The notes: generated by a model from the sequence alone, not told the origin. Counted from the stretch's first letter, positions 1-11,891 are shown. The stretch is DNA of 64,000 nucleotides from Sialis fuliginosa (GCA_961205875.1 OY540809.1:13652267-13716266), one strand, 5' to 3'. Numbers and translations are program-made.

Positions 1-894
1 AAGTGCTGAAGTAGTAAAAATAGAAAATCGACAATAGCGTTGGCTTCTAAACGGCTCGTAGCGCTGTTCTTTAGCACCGGAAATGGAAAATGTTACGAAC
101 CGGAACTATTGCAGAGTAAGTAGTCTAATATATGAACCTTTCTGAAGCCAACGTGACTAAATCCAACTGAACTTCCTTAATATTTTTGATGTAATGAAGT
201 ATGAAGTTTATTTCCAGAAATCGAATCAAAAATATATTATTTTATTGATATACAAATGGCTTGTCTTATAATTTTGGTTAGTGGTTTGCATTATTGAAGA
301 GGCAGTATAAACCTACAAAAACATTTTCAGTCTAAATTATAAAAACTGTTAAAAATTAATTCAAAAATTAATGTCGATAAAAATGTATAAAATAAAATTT
401 GTTCACGATGTTAGTATTGTCTCTATTATAAATATTATAATAATCAATACATTAAAAAGCATGTCTCTGTTTTATGATATCTAAAACACGAATCGTTTTA
501 TGCGACACGAAATCAAGGATATTTTTAAATACCACCTATTAAAAATATGTTAATTCCGAATAAGTCTCTTCAGCTTATAACTAGGGCTGCACACCAGACG
601 AGACGAGAGTAAGGTCAGTCTATCTCGTCTTCGTTTCGTATTACGAAATCGAGACCGAAAAAAGTTATATTTTCTTTAATTATTGATTTAAAGATCAATA
701 TCAAATGAAGTAATAATTAACGAGACTCTCATTACGTTCTTGTTGTTAAAATTCCAGTGGTATCGTCTCGGTGTGCTACTTTTAACAAATCAAAAATTAT
801 GTGACTTATTTGGAAATAAAATTAAAAAATCATCAAAAATCGATTTTTTTTAATATTCGTTTAATTCGATAAAAAATATTAAATCTAAAAAAAA
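1..894. other. AT-rich DNA, no gene seen
   Basis: No coding region or RNA gene is visible. Around 590-780 there is a patch rich in CGAGA and TCTCG words. Its middle ('ATTATTGATTTAAAGAT') recurs near 29340, also beside TCTCGTCTC-type words, so a very old shared repeat is possible but weakly supported. Confidence 0.5.
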
Positions 895-1669
895 ACATCT
901 GCCAAGTAAATGCACAGTGCTTCCTCGTGCTAAATTCACCAAAACCGATAGTGTTCAGATAAATTGCCTGGCATTGGTTAACCATTTAATTTTTATACAA
1001 ATTTTACTAAAAAATCTTAGTTCGAAATTTTTCTTAAAACGCACCTGAATATTTTTTCATATATTTTTAATTTTTTGACAATTTCAATCTAAATCTAAAT
1101 TTATGCAAAATGACATTTAAAACGTCAAAGTGACATTTAAAACGCCAACATGACATTTAAAACGTCAAAATGACAAGCAAATATCAATTTATAATAACAA
1201 AACACGAATTTTTAAAATAAATTGAGATAAATCTTTGTAAGGGAATATTTTACAACAAACGTAGTAAATTATAGGAAATTTAATGCTCTACAAAAAATAT
1301 TCTATAAAATTTTCTTGTAACATGTGTCGTTCTTGAGATATCTTGAAAAAAGAAATATTTTGAGGTGTCATCCCTCCCCCTTACACACGATTTTGATGAT
1401 TTTATAATGGGACCGTCCTCAAACCAGACCCAACCATCCGACCAAGTTTCAATAATATCGGTTTAGTGGTTCATGAGTTATGCGTGTGATAAGGATTCAG
1501 TGGATAGACGGACACACGGACAGACAGACAGACACGGAACGAAAAGTGTTAGCCTTGACGTGAAACGGATAAATCTATTTAAAATTTTGAAATCGGAGAA
1601 CATTTTTTTTGTCTCAATCTGAAACGATCACATAGCTTCTCGTATCTTCGATATTGTGAGGAAGCAATA
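895..1669 (+). repeat. Interspersed repeat family A, copy 1
   Basis: A roughly 775-bp non-coding repeat. It starts at 'ACATCTGCCAAGTAAATGC', holds a 20-bp tandem motif, a 'GACGGACACACGGACAGACAG' type microsatellite-like core and ends at 'GTGAGGAAGCAATAAAA'. Nearly the whole length is found in reverse complement at 55224-55960, and the right third again at about 49323-49490. Neither end gives a clear terminal inverted repeat. A Helitron-like or decayed LINE origin is possible; the class is not decided by the sequence. Confidence 0.75.
1111..1175 (+). repeat. 20-bp tandem repeat inside family A
   Basis: Three near-identical units with exact 20-bp spacing, consensus TGACATTTAAAACGTCAAAG, plus a partial fourth. 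The inverted copy of the family near 55700-55740 has only about one and a half units, so the array expanded or contracted after the copies separated. Confidence 0.8.
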
Positions 1670-2242
1670 AAATATTAATAAGAATTTAACGTACGTAGGA
1701 AAGTAATTATTTATCGCGAAAATCTGTAATCTATGTGACGCTACTGATATAGGTAAATGGGAGTATGTTATTACCGATCAAATATTAAAACTAGAAAATC
1801 GATAAATAGTTTCGAAAGTTAGTTACTATATGTTTAAGTGAACTGTTCAAAACTTTATAGATTTTGATTCCGAACCTTAATACGCCGCCACTGAAGTAGA
1901 TATGCGAGAGTACATAAGTGAATGTACCACTAAACTATGAAACCTCTATTTATTGGTAGTTTATGCTACAACCCTAAAGGGGTACATATGGGGTCGATCG
2001 ACCCTACCTGTTGAAAACAAATTTATACCACACGTACGAATTTTCTATGTCAATCTAATAAAATTGTTATATTCGTGGCTTCATTATATTTTATACCAAT
2101 CACACATTGGCGGGTTCATAAAACCTTTAATAAAACAAAAGAGGGAATTTTTATATGATTTTTTTTGTTTTTTTATACTTTACACGTGTGAGAGAAATGA
2201 ATGTGATAATAATATGGCTTATAGCTATAAAATGTACACCCT
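1670..2242. other. AT-rich DNA, no gene seen
   Basis: Only short open frames without recognisable protein content. One short perfect palindrome, GGGTCGATCGACCC, lies at 1991-2004. Nothing else is supported. Confidence 0.5.
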
Positions 2243-2420
2243 AATTTTGTAAATAATTAAAAAAAGATTATAAGAAGCTCCATGTAAAATCCTAAAATGA
2301 TTCGCCATTTGTGAGTAAAGATATCGTCAAAGTAAAATCAATAAATTTTATCTTTGCTCACAGGGGAATCATTTCAGAATTTTGAATGGAGCTTTTTATA
2401 ATCTTTTTATTTACAAAATT
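2243..2420. mobile_element. Palindromic MITE, family B
   Basis: A 178-bp foldback. The left arm begins AATTTTGTAAATAATTAAAA and runs through TAAGAAGCTCCATG; the right arm is its reverse complement, ending ATTTACAAAATT, with arms of about 75 bp and a short AT-rich loop. Relatives occur as single arms at 55140-55225 and 61701-61800. It is non-coding. No clean target duplication was seen. Confidence 0.8.
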
Positions 2421-3642
2421 TGAGCTTACTTTTGATTTTTGTTTTAAGTTCCGAGAAATTTCACGAATCACGCAAAATACCGAAAAATACCTTAACTTTT
2501 AAAAAATATATTAATAGAAAAGTCTTCATTGATTTTACAAAAGTCAAAGATAAGTGTGAAATGCATGGGGATTTCCTAAACGGTAAGAGATACAGATTCG
2601 GTTAAATGAGATGAATTACTTGTAAAAAAAAGAGTGAGTATTGCTACATAAAAAAATATTATTAATTCTATGAGGTTTAGGCGGTATACCCAAAAAAGTG
2701 AAGATTCAGACATTTTTAAATGGGTATAACTTTTTTGTCAAAGTAGATAGGTACTTTTTGTTTGCGGTTTCTTAAAGAATTTTTTGTATATAATTGATTA
2801 GTGTAGTTAGAATTTTTACATCAATTTTAGTTTCCGAGTTACAAGCCCTAACTTCTGTTTTTCTTATGGGCCACCAAGTTGGCTATAGCATTTTTAAACA
2901 TGTTTTTTTTTATTTTACTTTACAACGATATGTAACTTGTCATATTTATTTTCGAAAAAAAGTAAGAACATTTGTATGTACCTAATAGTTTTTTGTTTTC
3001 AAATATTCATTTGTTATTGTGATTTTTGTTTTTCATGGCCTATTTAAATGTTTATACTAAAATACTTTATAAATACCACTAATTTAGTACTTCGATTTTT
3101 TTTTCGAAAATAAATATTGTGACGTACTATCTAAGACACATACCAATATATATTTAATAAATAATTTCCACATTTTGTCGGTAAGGTAGATTACGTCAAA
3201 TTAAATTATGTTTATAATATATGAATAATTTTTTGCAATATCTAAAAATTAGCATACGATTATTTGCTAAAAGACATAGATAAGAAACATATATAGCACA
3301 GTTACTAGCTAGTCTGTTTGGCGTCGAGGATGAATAACTACGCAAATGTTAAATAAAAAGTTGAAGATAATAGTTGGCCTAAGTAAACACAGATAATAAA
3401 AAGTGAATGATATTTATGTACACAAAAATCAAGTACGTTCGTCACTGATATTATTATACAGATTGTTGAGGTACTTGTAATATTATACCAGCAGCAATTA
3501 GTTTAAGTATATAGAAATGTGACGAAAATTATTGTTTTACACGTGAAAATTATTGTATGAAATATTTGTAATGTTGATTGTTAAAAATAATCTTGATTTA
3601 ACTTTGATATACCGATTAAATCGAACTATAATAAAACTTTGC
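2421..3642. other. AT-rich DNA, weak inverted repeat
   Basis: No gene is visible. A short imperfect inverted repeat pairs about 2945-2970 with about 3098-3122 around the shared word TATTTATTTTCGAAAAAAA. It could be a remnant of a small foldback. Confidence 0.4.
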
Positions 3643-3700
3643 AGGGGTCGGAAAACTATGGCCCACAAGGTATTTTATGCGGCCTGCGATAAATCTTTGT
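3643..3700 (+). mobile_element. Single hAT-like terminus
   Basis: CAGGGGTCGGAAAACTATGG followed by CCCACAAGG and a GCGGCCTGCG block resembles the termini of hAT-superfamily elements (CAGGGGTC with a nearby GGCC-rich subterminal block). No matching inverted end was found within several kilobases, so this is a truncated remnant. Confidence 0.45.
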
Positions 3701-4799
3701 TATGAAATATTTGATGATACTGACATATTTATTTAATTAATTGTTTCTATTTTCCGAATCTAAGAAAATGTGTAAACAAAAATTTATACTTTAATTTACT
3801 ATGTAGAGGGGGATGGTAAATTTTTTTACTCAAGCTTTAATTTTGGAGTTTTTTTTGTTTTGTTTTTTTATATTTATTTTTGCAAATTTCAGCATGCCCA
3901 TATGTAAACACTCCTTGTCAACTATAATAAATCCTTGTTCCATCGCTAATGTTTCTCGGTTTTACTTTTGGTAACACAAAACTGAGCAAATTGATAATTT
4001 AAAACCACAAAATAATTTATAAACAGTGCAGATATTAATGAAACAAAAATGACGTTTACGTAGCCGTGACGTCATCCACTCTGACTGGTGTTTTATCAAA
4101 CATGGCGGATTGCTGTATTTTGCGTTTTTATTTTAGCAAAAATCATATTAATCTCGCTTTTAATATAAAAATAAATACATTTTTTAGAATCTTTTTAACT
4201 TATTTCATTATTTAAAATCATAATTTTAGTGATACTTTGTCATTGGCATCATGCCTATTTCAGGATTATAGTTATTATTAAAGCCTCTAGTTTTTTAACA
4301 AATATTTACAAGTGGGTACAGTGTACTGTAATTTTTATTTTTTAATGCATACGTGACAACTTGAAAGTACACACACTCATTGTTAGATAAGAATACAGAG
4401 AAAATAGATTTTATGTAATTCTAATAACGGTATATCAGCAGTACCTATTATACAGTCTATAGTCATTGCTATTTACTGATTATTTATTTACTGTAAATTT
4501 ATTATTGATGCCGATTGAGAGAAGTATTGAGAGAACATACCTGTTGTTTACGATCAATAAACTTTGATAGACAATTAGTCCACACTGATTCAATTATGTT
4601 ATGTAAAATAAATAACTAATTAGCAGATGATAATAATTATTAAGTTATGATATAAATTGAATGTAATTGAAATGCTATTAAATAATAAATAATTGGTCTG
4701 TAAATATGACCATCCATACCCCAACGTTCGGTTACATTCAATTCCAGATGCAACTCAAAAATGTCTGCTATATCGAAACAATATTTTTAGTTCTATTTA
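3701..4799. other. AT-rich DNA with one CRE-like site
   Basis: No gene is visible. A perfect TGACGTCA palindrome lies at 4067-4074, followed 26 bp later by CATGGCGG at 4101-4108. The same pairing occurs at two other places in the window. Confidence 0.45.
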
Positions 4800-5156
4800 A
4801 GGTACTGGTGCCAATCTTGGATCATACTTGCTTGTTTAAAAAATTTATTAAATTAGAAATATTTATTGATATTTGATTCCTGCCATTAATGAATCATAAT
4901 TTATAGATATTTAACTGTAAAGCAGTTTAATTTGATGACAATCAGCCAATGGGTGTCAAAATGGTGGCCATTTATCTTTTTATTTGTTATTATATTATCA
5001 TAGCATCTGCTTCACATTGTTTCAAACTTTATGATTCTTTATTTTACTATATTTGTTTTATTAGTAACATGAGTTCATAAGAATTAGGAAAAAGAAGTCC
5101 ATCAATCCCAAAAAACAGTATACCTTGCTAAGCGGCCAAGACTGGCGCCATTACCT
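4800..5156 (+). mobile_element. TA-target MITE family C, copy 1
   Basis: A 357-bp element with imperfect terminal inverted repeats AGGTACTGGTGCCA at the left and TGGCGCCATTACCT at the right, flanked by TA on both sides (4798-4799 and 5157-5158). Internal words such as AATTTGATGACAATC and GTCAAAATGGTGG are shared with copies at 7951, 16094 and 48544. TA duplication is typical of the Tc1/mariner superfamily, but no transposase is present, so that assignment is inferred. Confidence 0.85.
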
Positions 5157-5158
5157 TA

Positions 5159-6085
5159 TTTGGTTATATTCCATTTCTATATTATAAAAACCTTGTTGTA
5201 ATATGAATAATATGTACATATAAATTAGTAACGAAGCTTCCCCTAAAATTAGGCGACAGATGTTTACCGTGTATCTTGGTTTCTGGGTAAAAGAATATTT
5301 AAAATATAGATTAATTACTTTTGTTATTTACAGTACGTATGTGTTTTTGTTGTGCTATTTATAATTCAAAAATTTGTAAACACTTCATAAAAATTACGTG
5401 GAATTTTATTTGATTAATATATTTTATATTTATTATTTTTATCAAATAATTAAAATAAACCTTGCCGTTTTGATTACAAAACACTTGAAATCTATTAAAT
5501 ATCGTACATTATTTATCTCATATTTTGTAGAAAAACAAAAAGTGACAAATTTCAATTAGTTATTGTTTTATTCATATTATCTATGAATTGAAAAACCAAG
5601 CAGTCTGAAAAAAAACTGATAACATAGAAGTGGGGGGGTGGGTCAAAAATAAACAAAAGTGCGCATATGTAATACTTTATTAGTTACAAATATATGTTTA
5701 TGATACGCCACTGTCCCCAATCGTCCGATCTATTTTAATTAACATAAAATTAAAATAATTAAATTTAATGTCCTATAACCGATTTTTATATCATTTATGA
5801 GGATTATAAAAAACCGTCTATTTATAAACTATGAGATACATCTGATACTGATGCATCTTTTATATTATAACAATGACGGCATTGGCTGGCTGCAAGGTCG
5901 TGGAATATTTATTCAAATTAATTTATAATTGCCTTACTGCATTTCTGCGGTACTTAACTGATGAACTTTGTAGTTTCGTAGACTTGGCTTGTATTAAATA
6001 AATTATATTTTCTTACTTTTGTTATGAATGTTGAATACTTTCTTTGATATGTCACACGATTTTCAACTACCCATGTAGGAAATGC
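5159..6085. other. AT-rich DNA, no gene seen
   Basis: No gene, RNA or repeat boundary could be supported. A G-rich run (GTGGGGGGGTGGGTC) occurs near 5631. Confidence 0.5.
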
Positions 6086-6317
6086 CAGCCTTGACGATGG
6101 GCCCAAGCTTGGGGTCCCAATATTAGATTGGCGGAGCTGCTTTTTCGATATTGGTCCCAGTTTAGGCCTACCTTCAGTCACCTATTCTTTACCCAAGATT
6201 GGGTCAACTCTGGGCCAGCCTTGGTACTACAAGCCTTGGCTGAGTCTTGAACGAAGTTATCATTTGTATCTTGGTCCAGTGTTGGCTAGCATTGGTGCAA
6301 GCCTGGGCCAATATTGC
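6086..6317. repeat. Degenerate CCAAGCTTGG-type tandem repeat
   Basis: A patch of moderate GC made of loosely repeated words such as GGGCCCAAGCTTGGGG, GGTCCCAG, GGGCCAGCCTTGG and GCCTGGGCCAATATTG at roughly 20-35-bp intervals. It ends abruptly at the foldback element. No protein is supported. Confidence 0.5.
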
Positions 6318-6625
6318 AAAAAATACGTTTTTTTTATATGTAAACATTCTAATTCGATATATTTTTTTAAATCAATCAATGAACTAAAAAGCCTTCAATT
6401 ATATACACATTCATAAAGTTATTTCCTTCAAAAATCATGTTTTAGGGCTTAAAATGATTTTCGAAGGGAATAACTTTATGAATGTGTATATAATTCAAGG
6501 CTTTTTAGTTCAATTAAAACCCATAGCTACATTACGAATGATCTTTGGTTGAAATATTTGACTTAAAAAAATATAAACGAATTCGAATGTTTGCATATCG
6601 AAAAAAATATTTGTTTTGCATTATC
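6311..6625. mobile_element. Foldback element
   Basis: Long inverted repeat. The inner arms (6380-6443 and 6452-6512) pair almost perfectly around GCCTTNAATTATATACACAT and its complement. Outer arms (about 6320-6370 and 6560-6620) also pair, sharing AACATTCNAATTCG. The right arm contains an extra stretch of about 50 bp. It is non-coding and matches a foldback MITE. Confidence 0.8.
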
Positions 6626-7800
6626 GCGAAAACAAGTGCTGATTGAGCGAAATGATGGTCATTTTTGGATTCAGCGTGTCCAAATTACCCTAGAAAAGTT
6701 ATTGTGTACCCTGCAGCAAAATGGCTGTTAATCAGTGTAAAAGATATGACAATTTTATACAGGCTTTTTATACATACATTTTAAAGTACACATTTTTTGA
6801 ATGAAAAATCCAGATTAGAATTTATTATCTTATCTGAAAAAATATGAATATCAATTTTTTTTATAGAGCGGTGTGGACATAGGATCGTATCAACATCGAT
6901 AAGTAATAATACAGATATAATGCAAATATTTAATACTTCGTTATAAAGTAGCCATGTTGTAAAAAGTATCTTGTTATACTTTTATCCATATAGTGTAATA
7001 AAAACCATTTGTAGTTTTTGCTGTGTCAACAAATGTAGTATGTGAAAGATAATTTAGACGTTTAATTGTGTAGACAAATAAATTACATCAGTGTATAACT
7101 AATCTATTTAAGTTGGTATATAGTGTGATTTATTTAACACGAGAATTTAGTGCCTGTAATTATTGATAGAAATATTAAAAGATTATTGGTTTAAATACAG
7201 TGAAAATGTTTGGAATTTTTACTACATTGAGGTCATGTATAGGTATGTAAATAATAATATAATATTATATGTATATAGAGGGGGGAGAAAGGGGGCTGTC
7301 CATCCTGGGCTTCAAGGGGCAGAGTAGGGGCTGTACTGCATGGTAAAGAAATTTTTTTAAGACTGAAAACATTTTTTGCTCTTAAAATAAGTTGCTTAAA
7401 TTACTTTAAGATCAAAAAAGTTCTTACGTAAATTTATTATATTACGTGACATTGAAAAAATTAATTTTGTTAAAAACAAGGGATTGGGGCATAACTGAAA
7501 TTCCGCCCGGGCCGTAACTTTCCTTAATCCGTCAATGAGTTGGGTTATAAAATTGTGAAAATTCAAGTTTTTTTTAAAAACATGTATCAGTTTGAGAATT
7601 CAATTAATCTTCTTTCAGATAGATTTTGATTCAAGTACGTTTATTATCTTGGTGGAAGTAATAATGGTTGGGGGGGGGGGGCTTATAGAGTGTACTTCAA
7701 TCAAAGGTTACACAGACGTAATATTCAATGAGGTCAAAAAAAATCTACATAGATAATTTCATTACTTCAGAATTTATTGTATTATTTTATTTATTTTTAT
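6626..7800. other. AT-rich DNA with repeat fragments
   Basis: No gene is visible. About 6640-6700 contains GATTCAGCGTGTCCAAATTA, shared with the foldback family best seen at 46628-47116. Around 7265-7340 is a purine-rich patch. A run of twelve G lies at 7670-7681. Confidence 0.45.
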
Positions 7801-7948
7801 TTAGTTTGGGTGTATTTTTATAAATTTTTTTTAATCACTGTACCTGAGGTCTTGGAAATCATTTTGGTTTCATTTATTTAATCGGCGTACCTCATTTGGG
7901 AAACCACTGGCATAGAGCATAGTGGGAATCGGATTTAATACAAATAAA
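7801..7948 (+). repeat. Tandem duplication, left unit (hAT-like end)
   Basis: About 148 bp that recur in direct orientation at 8272-8424. Both contain CACTGTACCTGAGGTCTTGG and CGTACCTCATTTNGNGAACCACTGG-type sequence. The complement of the latter (CCAGTGGTT followed by GAGGTACG) resembles an hAT terminus, so the duplicated unit may derive from the end of an hAT-like element. Confidence 0.75.
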
Positions 7949-7950
7949 TA

Positions 7951-8269
7951 AGGTACTGGTACCAGCCTTGGATGTGACCACAGTAATGGTTATTTTTAAA
8001 ATAAAATGTACTGTGCATAGTACTTATCATTTTGTAATCATTAGCAAGTATCTATCACTGCGTGCTCATTACTGGTTTTACTTTATCCATTACTGGAGAA
8101 AAAACATAAACAAAATAAAAGGCTATAATTTAAAAAAACAAACTATATTTGCCGACTTTGGTAAATAAATTGATTTAATTTAATTAATAACATGAGTTCA
8201 TGAGAGTTACAAAAAAGAAGACAGTCAATCACTAAAACAGTAAAGCGGCCATAACTGGTGTCAGTACCT
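7951..8269 (+). mobile_element. TA-target MITE family C, copy 2
   Basis: A 319-bp element with TIRs AGGTACTGGTACCA and TGGTGTCAGTACCT, flanked by TA (7949-7950 and 8270-8271). It sits exactly between two direct repeats of about 150 bp, consistent with insertion into the TA at the junction of an existing tandem duplication. Non-coding; the short open frame inside is not protein-like. Confidence 0.85.
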
Positions 8270-8271
8270 TA

Positions 8272-8424
8272 TTTAGTTCGGGCGTATTTTATTATTTATT
8301 TTTTTAGTCACTGTACCTGAGGTCTTGGAAATCATTTTGGTTTCACATTGATTTAATCGTCGTACCTCATTTCGAGAACCACTGGTATAGAGTATAGTGG
8401 AAATCGGATTTTATACAAATAAAT
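8272..8424 (+). repeat. Tandem duplication, right unit
   Basis: Second copy of the unit at 7801-7948, differing by scattered substitutions. It ends with GGATTTTATACAAATAAAT, matching GGATTTAATACAAATAAAT just before the MITE. Confidence 0.75.
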
Positions 8425-8471
8425 ATTATTACAATTCAATCCACCACAAAGAATTTAAATCTTGCACTACT

Positions 8472-8711
8472 TCACATATACCAGTTCTGTAAACATGGAA
8501 ATATCTGTTGAGCATTAACAAAATTACATATCTGAAGGCTGCACAGCCGAGCAAATAGATCAAAACAACTCACAGAACAGTCGTGACTACAGATACACGA
8601 GGCTTTCTTATGTGCGCCTCCATCGGTTAGAAATTTCTCAATTATTGTATATATGCATGTACCAGGGGTAACCACAGTGCTGGTTCTGAAAGCCTTTGTT
8701 ATAGCTCTCAC
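8472..8711 (-). other. Unrecognised 79-codon open frame
   Basis: A minus-strand frame in a patch less AT-rich than its surroundings. The translation is cysteine-rich in the middle (KASCICSHDCSVSC) and has no domain I recognise. It begins beside a Helitron-like element and ends in non-coding DNA. It could be a chance frame, part of a spliced gene, or a captured fragment. The sequence does not separate these. Confidence 0.15.
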
Positions 8712-8728
8712 TCTTATAATATAATTAA

Positions 8729-9024
8729 CTAGTACATTGGACCCGGTGTTACCCGGAGATATAAATTTTATCTGTAATACATATATAAACCTATTAAATT
8801 AAACATTGTTTTCACTTATTATTGCACTATTTACGCAGTGCACGCGAAGATTTCTTTCCGACTATTGTATTTCATGAAATTTATACAAAAATCCACAAAT
8901 TATACACCTAAACCTTCATCGTGAAGCACTCTATTCGTTAGTGAAAACCGGAATAAAATCCGTTCAGTAGTTACTGAGAAAATCGTGCACAGATAGAAAG
9001 ACAAACAGACGCGACAAGGGACAT
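8729..9024 (-). mobile_element. Helitron-like element, family D, copy 1
   Basis: Read on the minus strand, the element ends in a hairpin-like CCGGGTAACACCGGG, then TCCAATGTA and CTAG followed by T. This fits the Helitron 3' rule (short hairpin, then CTRR, insertion before T). The interior has the common core CTGAACGGATTTTATTCCGG. Similar elements are at about 21620-21858 and 58846-59110. The 5' boundary is approximate. There is no Rep/helicase coding, so it is non-autonomous. Confidence 0.65.
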
Positions 9025-9240
9025 TCTTTTATACTATGTTTAGGTTAATTAAAAAACTTATCAAAAAGTATATTTTCTCTATATACCCCCGACATGCAAA
9101 CAAGAATTTATTTGATAAAAATTCATTCCACGTTTTTGAAGCTCTGTTGAGTCCCGGAAAGTACGGGGCAGGGGAGGAGTTCCCCCGGCAAAACTTAATT
9201 TCCTGAATTTTTTTTTAGTTTTATTAGAGCAGTTTTTATT

Positions 9241-9570
9241 TTAGGGGTGAAATATTTTGGAACAATGCTAGAAATAACTAGCACACTTTAGCACAACTTT
9301 CAAAATTTTGAATTTCAACAAAAGAGGAGTTGGTGAAAAATCTATTTTTTGTTCTGGAAGGTCGAAAAATTATCTTAGAGTATTGATATTTTGGAACAAT
9401 GTTAGGAACAACTAGCACAATTTAGCACAACTTTTAAAAATTTGAATGGGTCTACTGAAAAAAATAATTTTTTGGGTTTTTCTTGTGTTGTTTTTAATTT
9501 AGGGGGGAAATATTTTGGAACAATGTAGCACAAATATAGTAAAACTTTCAAAAATTTGAATTGGGAGGTC
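9241..9570 (+). repeat. Three-unit tandem repeat, 120-140 bp period
   Basis: Three degenerate units each carrying GATATTTTGGAACAATG-like sequence and then TAGCACAACTTTNAAAA. The units start near 9249, 9388 and 9508. Spacing differs because internal segments vary. Non-coding. Confidence 0.75.
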
Positions 9571-10432
9571 GAAATCTAATTGCTCTGAAATTTTTTCTTT
9601 TATCCTGTATTTCAGGCCTGAAAGATAATTTATTTTATTTGGCCACCCCTGTTGAATATACATAAACATAGCGGTTCGTTGACACAATGATCCGTAAATG
9701 TAATTGAATATAACGAAGACAAATGCCTCAATATCATCAACTAATTTGTACATCCTTGTTATGAACATCGACTATCTTATTTTGATAAGGGGATAAACTA
9801 ACAATATGTTAAAGATATTATTAACTGTTTATATAAAATATTATAAGGATGTATACAAGAAGCACTAAAGGCTATACATCCAATTTTTTTAAAACAGTCT
9901 ATTTTTACACAATTTTGAAATAACACGGTCCACAAAGAAGAGTACTTTTTTATTACACGAATATTTTGTTTTAACACGAATTCTAAACTTCAAAAACCCA
10001 GCATCTGATAACAGATTTCTTAATGAAAAGAAAGCCAAACGGCATGTCTATTTTTACACGGTTTTCGTTGGAACGTATCTACCGTGTAAAAAGAGTTGGA
10101 AGCGTACATGTGTATATATCTATCTATAGTCTATAGTACATATATTTTAAGTACCTAAGGTAAATATAAATAAAATTGAAGAAGCGACTTATTGTTAATA
10201 GTATAGGGGAGAAAGGTCACGAGGAAAATTATGGGGTCAAATTGGATGCTAATGTAATGTAATGTAAAAGGTTATAGGGTTGGATTCTATATTTTTTCTT
10301 GTATCATATTTTATCAATGCAAGTTGAAGACGGGATGTAAAACGTTTATGCTTTTAATATTATGTTTATATACTTACTTCTATCATATACTTAACTATTT
10401 TTAGAATTATGTATGTTTATGACAATTTTGAC
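9571..10432. other. AT-rich DNA, no gene seen
   Basis: No gene is supported. A short hairpin-forming pair, TTTTACACGG and CCGTGTAAAA, spans about 10051-10091. Several related CACGG/ACACGA words lie between 9910 and 10090. Confidence 0.45.
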
Positions 10433-10512
10433 GTATACTACGTTTTCCCCGGCGGTACTAGTGAGTAATCTTGGAAGCACGATTGCAACGAAATATGTCA
10501 CACTCTGAAAAC
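10433..10512 (+). repeat. Repeat fragment shared with 34742-34832
   Basis: About 80 bp (CTACGTTTTCCCCGGC, then AACGAAATATGTCACACT) matching 34742-34832 in the same orientation with moderate divergence. Class unknown. Confidence 0.55.
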
Positions 10513-10586
10513 TAAAAAAATATGGAAAAATATGTAAATTAAAGAACAAAATAAAATATATATATATTTTTTACGGATAAACATAA

Positions 10587-10865
10587 TAGTCGGAGAGGTG
10601 AACGACAAATTATTGCAACTACTTTATTAAGACTGATTTTTGATATTACGTCACATTTGTGGTGTAGAGATACAGTCTGCCATCAGTCAGCTAGTTTCGT
10701 TAGCGTTTGGCGGCTTTAACTTTGTAAAAAATCGATACACGTTGCAACTACTTTATAAAATCTGAAAATTTATTTGTAAGCAGTATGCTAAGTAAGAACC
10801 CCTTTTATCATAATCATCCTTCAAAATCTTGCAACCGGGCGCGTCAGCATTCACCTCTCCGACTA
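10587..10865. mobile_element. MITE with 3-bp TAA target duplication
   Basis: A 279-bp element with inverted ends TAGTCGGAGAGGTGAA and TTCACCTCTCCGACTA, flanked by TAA at 10584-10586 and 10866-10868. A 3-bp AT-rich duplication fits PIF/Harbinger-type elements, although a TA-based reading is also possible. Inside, TTGCAACTACTTTAT is repeated twice about 130 bp apart. No transposase. Confidence 0.8.
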
Positions 10866-10868
10866 TAA

Positions 10869-11293
10869 AGTATGGCCCGCGCATTCTGTATTAACATAAT
10901 GGTGTAACATTTCTCCAAAACAGTTAGAGATACGGTGGCGTTTGGGATATATCTACCTCTTTTTCTAATAAGAATGAAATAGACACTCCTGTTTAAAGAA
11001 GGATAACTATATCCCAATTAATTTTCTATCTCTTTTTTTTGACACGGTTCTGTTTTCGAGTCAGATGCGTGGTCCATGCTCTATGTCTACGATTTTACGT
11101 TTGTTGATAAAAATCCTATAAATTACAATTCAAACACATAAGATCTAGGACCGATTCTACTGGCACTCATATCTCATTGTGGGTACCCGTACCAGGATTT
11201 TTTACAGGCCCTCCTGTCAAAAGAATATAAATTTTTTACCAATTATTTTCAAATGACCTTTTTTGACATGCCACGCCGAGCCTTTTATTATTA
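10869..11293. other. No gene seen
   Basis: Unique-looking AT-rich sequence up to the hAT-like element. Nothing is supported. Confidence 0.45.
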
Positions 11294-11891
11294 CAGTGGT
11301 CAAAACTGGTCAGTAAAATCAGTAAAAGTCAGTTTTTTGTAACCCGGTCAGTTAAAGTCAGTTTTTTTGGGAAAAATGGTCAGTTTTGTCAGTTTTTTGG
11401 GTTTGGCACTCAAAGTTTTCACATCGGAGCCCTATTTATCGTGAAAAAACTCACTATTTGTTTTCAAAACGACACAATTATCGTGAAAAATATATTCAAA
11501 TTATAAATAATGTTCTATTTTGTTTACTTATTTCTATTGTTTATTACCAACTTTTAGAAGATATTTTATGACATAATTGTAACGTATGTATATTTTATAC
11601 ACATTGTAACATATAAAAAACATAATCTCACCCTAGCACTGGCTATGCCAAGTTCGGTGAGAAAAATTAAAAAAAATTAACTGTAACGTTTGTTACTTTT
11701 GTTATGAACATAATAAAAAGGTGCTAAGGGTTTGCTATGGGGATGGTGGAGGCCAATAATTATAAAAGTATTTTTTTAATACATACCTATATGTTTTAAC
11801 TCGGTTCAGATAGTCAGTAAAAGTCAGTATTTTTAGATTTCTGTGTCAGTAAAATCAGTATTTTTGAACACTGAACTTGTTTCGACCCCTG
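11294..11891. mobile_element. hAT-like MITE with GTCAGT subterminal repeats
   Basis: A 598-bp element with inverted ends CAGTGGTCAAAAC and GTTTCGACCCCTG (complement CAGGGGTCGAAAC). The flanks share TTATTA, though an exact 8-bp duplication is not clean. Both ends carry arrays of GTCAGTAAAAGTCAG-type words, at about 11310-11395 and 11810-11870, and these point the same way at both ends. A short interior open frame is not recognisable as transposase. Confidence 0.75.

Noticed and set aside
7801-8424. Direct repeats as a possible small LTR retrotransposon
   Set aside because: No TG...CA ends, no primer-binding site or polypurine tract, and the interior is a TIR MITE.
9241-9570. Regular repeats considered as a CRISPR-like array
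   Set aside because: Units are 120-140 bp and degenerate, with no short identical repeats and unique spacers. The genome is eukaryotic.
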